This document shows positions 46,849-64,000 of a DNA stretch of 64,000 nucleotides, piece after piece (position 1 is the first letter of the stretch; each line of letters begins with the position of its first letter). The notes beneath the pieces were generated by a model that saw only the letters and a program-made list of their open reading frames with translations, did no database searches and had not been told where the DNA came from. Origin of the DNA: Misgurnus anguillicaudatus. Taxonomy: Eukaryota > Chordata > Actinopteri > Cypriniformes > Cobitidae. Position numbers and translations under genes: made by a program. The stretch covers positions 9,993,001 to 10,057,000 of the forward strand of contig NC_073337.2 in the NCBI RefSeq assembly GCF_027580225.2, written 5' to 3'.

Positions 46849-49340
46849 ATGTTAATCTTACGTTCAATGTTTGCAGAAATAAAATTGGGAAAAAATCGAT
46901 TCGTGGCCTGTGAGAATCATTTTTGAATCAACCACAGGAAAAAAAGATTAATCGAAAAAAAAATTTTTTTTTGTCCAGCTCTAGCCGATACCGATAGTTT
47001 GGTGGCTATAACTTGCATTAACTAAATTCCAAAGATTAACATTTAAAAATGTTATTCATTCATATAATGAACATTAAACTAGTGATGTTTCTTTACATTT
47101 TTATACACAGAGCTCAAATGAATTGCATTTTCTTGTTTTCTTTTGATTGACAGAATATATCGGCTATGACTATCGGCCAGCTGTTTTTAAACTATATTTT
47201 AATTTCATTAACCGATACCGATTATTGGTATATCGGTGCATCTTTAGTTTATTGTAACTAATACTTTACTCAAAAATTATTTATTTTCTTGTAGTGCTAC
47301 GTCTGGTATGGGGCTTGGCAATATAAATGACTATTTATTCAGTTTTTATGTATAAAACAGACCATCTTAATAGAAAGATAAAGATACGTGGTTGAAACAG
47401 CATAAGGGCGAAGCAAATAATGACAGAAACTAAGGGTAGTTTTATGGTTGGTTTTTACATTATGTGAACACAAACACATATATAAGCTGCCAAAATACCC
47501 CATTTCCTGCATCTTAATACACCATCTGCCTGATATGTGGCATGAGGGGCTCTTGACCTGAGATGTGGGGGAGAAATCCCAAAATGAATAAATGTTGGGA
47601 TTAATTCCCCATGATCTCTGGTGCACATGCTGCTCATTGTTATGAATCTTGGATTACTGTTAGTTTATTAATGAGGCAGCAGATGAAGGGGGTGAATTGT
47701 GTGCTTTCATGGTTTACTTCTGAACGCTGGTTAATTGTTAGTGTCCTATAGCGTGTCACTTCATCACCATGACAACGGCGTCTGTTTACATGATGCCATG
47801 AAGTGTTAGGATTATTATTGAAAGGAAAATCCGTTTCACTTATTACAAAGTGACGTTTCTTCAAATGTATGCAGATATGAATGTTAATTAAGCAGCAACA
47901 CGTGTGTTAAAAGAAAATAAAAGGTTTTATTTCAGATAAAATAATGGTAGCTTGTAGGACATTTTTGCACCAGCTTGGGGCAGAAGGTATCAGCATCAAT
48001 AACTGAGAAACTAGAGGTCTTTGTAATGTTAAGTGATCAAAAACTCAACCGTCATTTGGTAAAATTATCTGTAATTGTAGAAGCATGAGAAAGTTGTTCT
48101 CTTTCTTTTCATTTCAACACGGATTATCTTAAACTTGGAAGTTTAAAGTGATTCGCTGAAGCCTGAAACCAGTTTCTGTATTTGCGATCATGTGTGTGAA
48201 AGCCTGTTTAGAGATGTTGTGTGTTTATGGTGTGTCCTGCTGTAGTGAATATACCAAACCTGTCTTACTGTCTCCTGCAGTACCTGTCTTGCTGTATACA
48301 GAGATATGAGAAATCAAAGCTGCTCAAATCAGGGGTTTAGTGACAGTCTCTATTTTGTAATTCAACATTTGTTTGTTGTATTTGGTGTGTGAGATGAGAT
48401 CAATGATCCAAGGCTGTTGGCAGGTGTGTAAGAGGGGCTTTACTCCAGGATATGGGGGTGGTGCATCTGAACCGCAGCTTATCGGATACCCATCCTCTCC
48501 AGGACCATTATTTGTGTGTGTGTGTTGATGGGTCAGCCTAGTAATGAAAGCAACTGACAGGCCAATTAAGATCACAAACAAAACCAGAACCCATCAAAAA
48601 AAAGGGGAGGGGCTATGATTGATGAGCAGCTATTTCGGGACCCATGTGCGAGCCACCGGTGCACATAAGCACAGACAGACAGGCGCATGTACGCATGCAC
48701 GCTCCACGTGTTTCCTCACGTCTAGAGAGAGGAACAGCAGGCCAATAGCGTTGTGTTTGGATCCATGATCCTCTTACATGATTATGTGATGACCTGAGGA
48801 TGCATGTGGACAGCCCCCCAACGCCTTGCTTTCTTTGTGTCTTGCATTTAATTAAAGCGACAAATTGTCTGTAAGTCATGCAGACGTTCATTATAGTGGG
48901 ATTACAACATTGGAACGCTCTGTGTCTCATTTCTACATTAAAAATCACTGTCGTCATTGTTTATGATTGCGTTTGTTTTATGTAAGAGGATTGTTTACCG
49001 TGATGTTACTCATGATGACACTCTCTGTTTGATTTTTGGACTGAATTTTTTATTAAATCCAAATTGAGTCATATGTAAGAGAGAAAGAGTAGACGGATAC
49101 TGATACAGTGCAGGTGTAAGCTGTTTGATGAGGATATATGAGGCGTGCCATACACACAAATTGCTGACATCTTATGGCCAAAATTAGTTGTTTTAGAGCT
49201 TTACAGACATGGCTACAATTGCTTTTTTAATTCAAGATAAAAGAATAAAACAGTTTTCAAATATCAAAAAAGGAGCGCTGCCCGGACTAAAAAAATATGT
49301 AAAAGTCGAGGTGCTCTTTGGATAGGAGAATAGTGGTATA

Positions 49341-49510
49341 GCAAAAACAAAGAAAAACTCCAAGGCACTCTCTAAAAAAGTAAACTCCCTGACGAAGGCT
49401 TGTTTGCCGAAACGCGTCAGAGTTTTAATAGGTTTATAATGAGCAAGCCTTATTAATAAAGGCTTTTTACTTTTTTATAGAGTGCCTTGGAGTTTTTCTT
49501 TGTTTTTGCA
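49341..49510. mobile_element. short MITE with 31-bp inverted ends
   Basis: The left end GCAAAAACAAAGAAAAACTC and continuing CAAGGCACTCT match the right end in inverse. The centre holds a smaller palindrome, GACGAAGGCTTG with GCCGAAACGCGTC. It is non-coding and lies in gas2l3 intron 1. Confidence 0.85.
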
Positions 49511-49543
49511 ATAAAACAGTTTTGTTAAAATGAGTTAATGACA

Positions 49544-50348
49544 TTGGGTCTCATTCACTAAGCATACGTACGCACATTTTATGAACAAATTTGTGCATAT
49601 GTGAACATGCTTAGTGAATGAGACCCAACGGACGTTTTAACCATAGACTGTAAAAAAAGATGGATGTAGTGTCCATGACGTCACCCATACATTTCTGAAG
49701 ATCGTTTTTAAAGCTTAAAGTAGGCGTTGCCTGCCGTTGCCATCTTGGCCGCGCGTCACTTGCGCGTCACTTGCGCATATCTGAAAATGGGTAAAGAGGC
49801 AAGACGTGGGTGAAGCTGAGGTGACTGGTTGCTGAAACCGAGCCCGCCTAGCTCGACTCTAGTGACTGCAGTGGCTGTTCAACCGTCACTCAAATGGCCA
49901 CGCCCTTAATTAGCAGAACTTTAAGGCTTAATATAATTTAAACCTATCTATGGGAATTGACTTCCTTTTGGAGCCTATAGTGGCCAGTCGGTGTATTGCA
50001 GTTTAAATCACTTCCGAATTTGCTTCATCACATAAATCGGAAGGTTGCCCCTCGAATTTAACTTAGAAATCACAATTCAACAAAAACTTTTGCAAAAACG
50101 TAGACCACATGTACGCAATAACCATGAACAAGAAAAAATATATAACACCGTTATATATTATAGGGTTATTTTTCCTTGTTCATGATTATTGCGCACGTGT
50201 GGTCTAAGGTGTTCTTATGTTTTTGCAAACATTAGAAGAAATTTTAGTATGAACGTTTTTGTTGAATCATGATTCGTCAGTCAAAACGTCCGAACGCACA
50301 TCTCACAAACAAATCAGTGCGTATGCATGCTCAGTGAATGAAACCCAA
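49544..50348. mobile_element. compound element with TTGGGTCTCATTCACTAAGC ends
   Basis: The left end TTGGGTCTCATTCACTAAGC is matched at the right by GCTCAGTGAATGAAACCCAA. An 81-bp hairpin sits at the left end (49544-49628), and another long palindrome near 50085-50235 pairs GTAGACCACATGTACGCAAT with ATTGCGCACGTGTGGTCTAA. The middle (from about 49639, CCATAGACTGTAAAAAAAGA, to about 50040) looks like a separate element inserted inside. Confidence 0.65.
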
Positions 50349-51480
50349 TATATTTTGGATTTTTGGGTGATAAGCCTTTTCTTTTACTATGAATTGGTTT
50401 TTAGGAGCACACAGACACTTTCTCTAGTAAATAGACACAAACAGTTCAGAGGCAGTGATGTGACCGTTGGTTACAGACTCTTTCCACTGGCCGTTGTGTT
50501 GAGTAGGGTGTGTGTGCTAAGAGAGGAATGTGGCCCTTGAGACCCGGGGCCACACTGCCACCCACTTCATAAGCCACTGCCATCAATTCTGGGTTTTGTG
50601 TGATCTCTCTTATTTCTCATCTCCTCCGCTGTTTGACATTTTGTGGGTTTGAAGCACACACAAGACTTGATTTGAGATCTCATTGTGTGCCCACATGCTG
50701 TTTCTCGTGTAATGAACTCTCTCTTTCTCTCTTTCTCTCTGTGATATTTAATGTCTGGCTAAAGAGAAAAGCGATTGTTTTATTTCGCTTTGGTGGCCTT
50801 TAAAACATGTTTGGGTTCTTTTTTATGCTGTCATGGAGTTTGTTGTGAAGGATTGCGTAGTCCTGAAGTGAGTGAACCTTGGCCTGCGTGTGAGAGAGAG
50901 AGAGGGAGAGAGCACAAGCAAGGGGGTTGTAACAATAGGGCCATTGTAAATGCTTGGTTGAGATTGGATGAGGGTTTACAGAGCGGCTTCATTAGTCAAT
51001 CTCTCTCTCTCTCTCCGTCTCTCTCACTCATATTCTCTGTCAGTGAGTTATCCTGCAGGAGGAAGTGTTGTATTTGTGTATGAGAGGTGTGTTTGTACCT
51101 GCACTGCTTTCTCAGGTGAGTGTGTGATTTGTTGTGATTGGTAGAGATGGAGATGTTGAGATTAAGTATCAGACTCTCTGAGTGTTTACCGCTGTCATGT
51201 GTGCATTGCTTGCTTGTTAAAGTGGTCTCAAGGAGTGGGTGTGTGTGTGTGTTTAGGGAAAGGAAACGCTTGCTTTGTTTCCTCAGCTGTGCTTATGTTG
51301 ACCGGACTCACTTTCTCTGCCTCTCTCACTCTCTCATTATCATTTATACACCACCGATCTCTCTGGTATTTGGCCATTGTTATTACTGTCAGTTATAAAC
51401 ATTATTGCTTTAAACACAATATTACAGCAAAGCATATGTACAAGAGCTAAAAAATAGTCACAGAAATAATATCACATTAA

Positions 51481-52659
51481 AGGAAAGCACCACCGTTTTT
51501 CAGTGTTTTATTATGTTTTTGCCTCAACTAAGACGAATCAATAAATACCCATCTTTTTTTAATGTGTGCATTTTGTCTTTTATACAGCGCATTGTGAATG
51601 TGTTAGCATTTAGTCTAGCCCCATTTATTCCTTGGGATCCAAACAGGGATGAATTTAGAAGCCACCAAACACTTCCATGCTTTCCTTACTTAAGGACTGT
51701 GCATGAGTAGTTACACGAGTAAGTATAGTGGCACAAAATAAAATGTGAAGATTTTTTTAAACGAATAAAAAATGAGAACTGTATATGGCGGACCGTGGGA
51801 GCAATAATATTGACGGAAGTTTGAGCAAGAGGGGGTAGTAGTCAAGAGTGATGATGTTACTGCACACAGAGGTCAAAGTGCTGCAAACTAAGTGCTCTTA
51901 TGCCATACAATATAATTCTAATTTTTATCTGCTTAAAAAATATCCATGTTTTGCTTTGTGCCACCGTGCTTAGTTGTGTAGCTACTTATGTAACAGTCTT
52001 TAACTCTTTTCCCGCCATTGACGAGATAACTCGTCAATTATGAGAAAACACTTCCCAGCCAATGACGAGAAATTCCGGCTTTCTGCAATACCACTATTAT
52101 CCACCGCAACTTATACACCCCGGAAGTAGTGCCTCACGTGTGTATGTTTTAAAGATCGCTCTGCATCTGATCTCTATCAAAAGTCCTTCACAAAAATGCA
52201 ATTATCTTTTTGCTCAAAATTGGGTGTTTTTGAAGAAACCTACTCATATTTGAGAGGTGATAAAAAGAGAACTAATGAAGGTACAATTAAACTTTTTTTT
52301 TTAAACAGAGGGTTTGTTCTTTTATTTGATATATTGTTTGTTTATATATTTATAGAAGAACATTTTCTGGAATGCATTAAACTTTTGTGAAAATCATGAA
52401 AAATGCTGGCGCTGGCAACTTTTTTTAAGAACGCTGGTGGGGAAAGAGTTAAAAAGGGAAAAAATGGAAGTGTTTGGTGGCCTTTAATTTATCCCTGTTT
52501 GGATCCTAAGGAATGAATGGGGCTAGGCTAAATGCTAACACATTCACGACGCGCCGTACAAAGAGTAAGTGTACGCACTGAAAAAGATAGGTATGTATAG
52601 GTTCTTATAAGTTGAGATAAGATCATAGGGAAAATATGGAAAAATAGTGGTGTTTTCCT
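51481..52659. mobile_element. long-inverted-repeat element, family A copy 4
   Basis: It is bounded by TTAA at 51477-51480 and 52660-52663. It starts AGGAAAGCACCACCGTTTTT and ends AATAGTGGTGTTTTCCT. It is the most complete copy, with both arms present. It is interrupted by a family B element at 52004-52448. It lies in gas2l3 intron 1, just before the first coding exon. Confidence 0.88.
52004..52448. mobile_element. TTAA element, family B, nested in family A copy 4
   Basis: 445 bp between TTAA at 52000-52003 and 52449-52452. It starts CTCTTTTCCCGCCATTGACG and ends CGCTGGTGGGGAAAGAG. The empty site (CAGTCTTTAAATAGGGAAAA) is visible in family A copy 2 near 23920. It contains CTGATCTCTATCAAAAGTCC, shared with 35976-36331. 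Confidence 0.88.
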
Positions 52660-52679
52660 TTAATATAAAATAAGTTTGT

Positions 52680-52836
52680 GTTTGCATAATTGTGTGTGTG
52701 TTTCTTTAATATATACATGAATGTTTGTGTATTTTTTTAAACATTATATTTACACACAGTACACACACATATATTACGCAAACACAAAATGTATTTTGTA
52801 TGCAATTATACACGATTAATCATTTGACAGCCCTAT
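52680..52836. mobile_element. fragment with ATTAATCATTTGACAGCCCT end
   Basis: Right end of the GGGCTG(C/T)-type MITE family seen at 4609, preceded by its AT- and CA-rich interior. The left end is absent. Confidence 0.5.
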
Positions 52837-53050
52837 ATCACATTTAACATGCATAATAGCAATAAATATCAGTAAAAAAAAGTAACATTTTAAACATAAT
52901 TTTAAAAAGGTAGCAATATTTTCCTTTAGTGTGACAAACAGCTGTAGAGTTTAAGCTGTGTTTGTGTTAAGAGAACATGATATATTAACATATATTTCTG
53001 CTGATTTCTTTTCACTTACAGAATGTGAAGGTGAATCTCTCTTGTAACTG

Positions 53051-62563
<9,513 letters not shown>

Positions 62564-64000
62564 GGAATGCTGGGAAATGTAGGCTGCAATGCTGAGGGTT
62601 TCGGTTCACATAGACCTGAGTCAGGGCGGACAATGTAATGATGCTGTGATGGACACCTTAACAATCTGTTTCACTTTTCGTGTTGAAATACATAGTCACA
62701 AAAAATATCTGGTAGACATCCAATTGTATGAAACATGTCATGAAAAATAGTCATGAAATTTGGATGTCTATTCCTCGAAGCATCAAATCAAACGTACTCT
62801 ACCCTGACTGAAGTCTAAAGCGTTGTTTCTTTGCATACGTCAAACATATAACGCCTTTATTTGTGCCATACTAAGCACATCAGGATATGCCTCAATTCCT
62901 GTTTCCAGGAATTAATATGTAAACAGATTTGTTTATTTCCTTTGGCTACTGTAATTGTCATTATTTTAGCTAAGAGGTCAAGAAGGTTTAGTTGGTTTCT
63001 TTAGAAATAATGCACAATAATGTACAAACTCAAATCTTCATTATTATTATTATTATAATTATTATTATTATGTGTTTAATATCTGTTACGCTCTTGTAGG
63101 TCGGTCTGTTTTCTTTTTATCTGATCTTATTTGTTTGCTGATCAATGTTCCTGACTAATAGTATGGATTATTTTTATCACAGTATATGTAAATTCCTTTA
63201 TGATGAGAATACAAGACAGATGAGGTAAAGCAATAAGTGTGTGTTGATTTAGACTAGATAGGGTTGTTCAGATCGTGTTATACTGTCATACATACTCTGC
63301 TTTTCGGTTCTGTCAGAGTACTGATACTGTATTACATAAGACGCAAATGAAGTCTGACATTTTTGTTTAACTCATACTGAATAGCAGCAATATTTTTTAT
63401 GGCACCTCTCTGCACTACAGCAACCAAAGCAAAGCCTTTGTTCAATAATTTTAGAGTAAATTTTAACTTATTTTTTTAGAGGATTTGGTGTTTGTGTGCC
63501 TTATATTTGTGTTTGTTGGAGTATTTTTGTGTAGTTATCAGACCCCCGTAAAGAACTTTATATAACAGGAGGTCATTTGGAAGGTACTGCTGTTTATTTT
63601 GTATGCATTTTTTAGTTGGTCAAACAGCCAGCTGATATTATATGAAGTTCTACCTCCATAGCACCACATAAAAACTACTGATACACCTGGGTTAATCTCA
63701 TTGTCATTGGCAGACAATGAATTTGATTTATTAACGTTTTCACTTTATTCAAGATCTATATAAACAGGCTAAAATGAAATATTAATTTTGTTTGTGGGGG
63801 TTAATTTTTCTGTCTTTTTTTAATAATGTTTGTTTCAGGATCTGGTTGTGTGAGAGACTTTTTTCCAGCACTTTAAGGACATATTTGTTTGAATGTAGTT
63901 TGTTTTGTTGTTGGTCAGTGTCTGTATATATGCTTATTGTGTTCTGTCAAATAAAGATCTATTCAGTGTATAGTTGGCTGAGTTTGTAGCATACTTAAAT
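62564..64000 (+). other. gas2l3 3' untranslated region and end of window
   Basis: AT-rich non-coding sequence with a short (ATT)n run near 63040-63070. The AATAAA at 63950-63955 is the only strong poly(A) signal, which suggests a 3' UTR of about 1.4 kb. No other gene begins before the window ends. Confidence 0.65.

Larger units (their letters stand above)
45259..46983. mobile_element. second-level hAT-like element (TAGGGCTGG ends)
   Basis: It starts TAGGGCTGGGTATCAATTC and ends GTCCAGCTCTA. It is flanked by an exact 8-bp duplication GCCGATAC (45251-45258 and 46984-46991). The inner part has ATTCTCGATTCAAG and AATCGATTCG motifs. Two further elements are inserted in it. Confidence 0.88.
45218..47249. 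mobile_element. outer, oldest hAT-like MITE of a nested stack
   Basis: The left end is decayed (ATATACCAATAGGCGATTAT). The right end reads GATTATTGGTATATCGGTGC followed by ATCTTTA, the complement of a common GATGCACCGATATACC terminus. The element is split by a 1.7-kb insertion at GCCGATAC. It lies in gas2l3 intron 1. Confidence 0.75.

Overview
This window is nuclear DNA from a bony fish, most likely a cyprinid-type teleost. The evidence is nine intron-rich, strongly conserved vertebrate genes with fish-like sequences, compact 5' ends, and introns filled with short non-autonomous DNA transposons. The species cannot be named from the sequence. All nine genes look intact, and I rebuilt each one exon by exon; apart from the dnajc2 oddities noted below, the frames close across canonical splice sites.

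Layout, left to right: mrpl42 (+), ube2n (+) and nudt4 (+) form one co-directional group. dnajc2 (+) and pmpcb (-) are convergent with almost touching 3' ends. med21 (-) and tm7sf3 (+) are divergent from a 229-bp shared promoter. fgfr1op2 (-) converges on tm7sf3. gas2l3 (+) has an upstream non-coding exon, an 8.6-kb first intron and a large last exon. In human these genes lie in different places: MRPL42/UBE2N/NUDT4 at 12q22, DNAJC2/PMPCB at 7q22, MED21/TM7SF3/FGFR1OP2 at 12p11 and GAS2L3 at 12q23. The window therefore joins blocks that are separate in mammals.

The genes do not form a pathway. They are mostly housekeeping functions: a mitochondrial ribosomal subunit, a K63 ubiquitin E2, a diphosphoinositol phosphatase, a ribosome-associated J-protein, the mitochondrial processing peptidase beta subunit, a Mediator subunit, a seven-pass membrane protein, a coiled-coil STRIPAK-associated protein and a cytoskeletal cross-linker of cell division.

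The unusual content is in the introns. At least five families of inverted-repeat elements share the ends AGG...CCT between TTAA target sites, and several sit back to back sharing a single TTAA. Other copies are nested, and their order of insertion can be read from target-site duplications. The deepest nest, in gas2l3 intron 1, has an outer element containing a second one, which holds two more, one of which holds a further element. dnajc2 carries an apparent AT-AG intron, a GC-AG intron and an ambiguous junction. I found no sign of a bacterial or viral system, a CRISPR array, or tRNA or rRNA genes.
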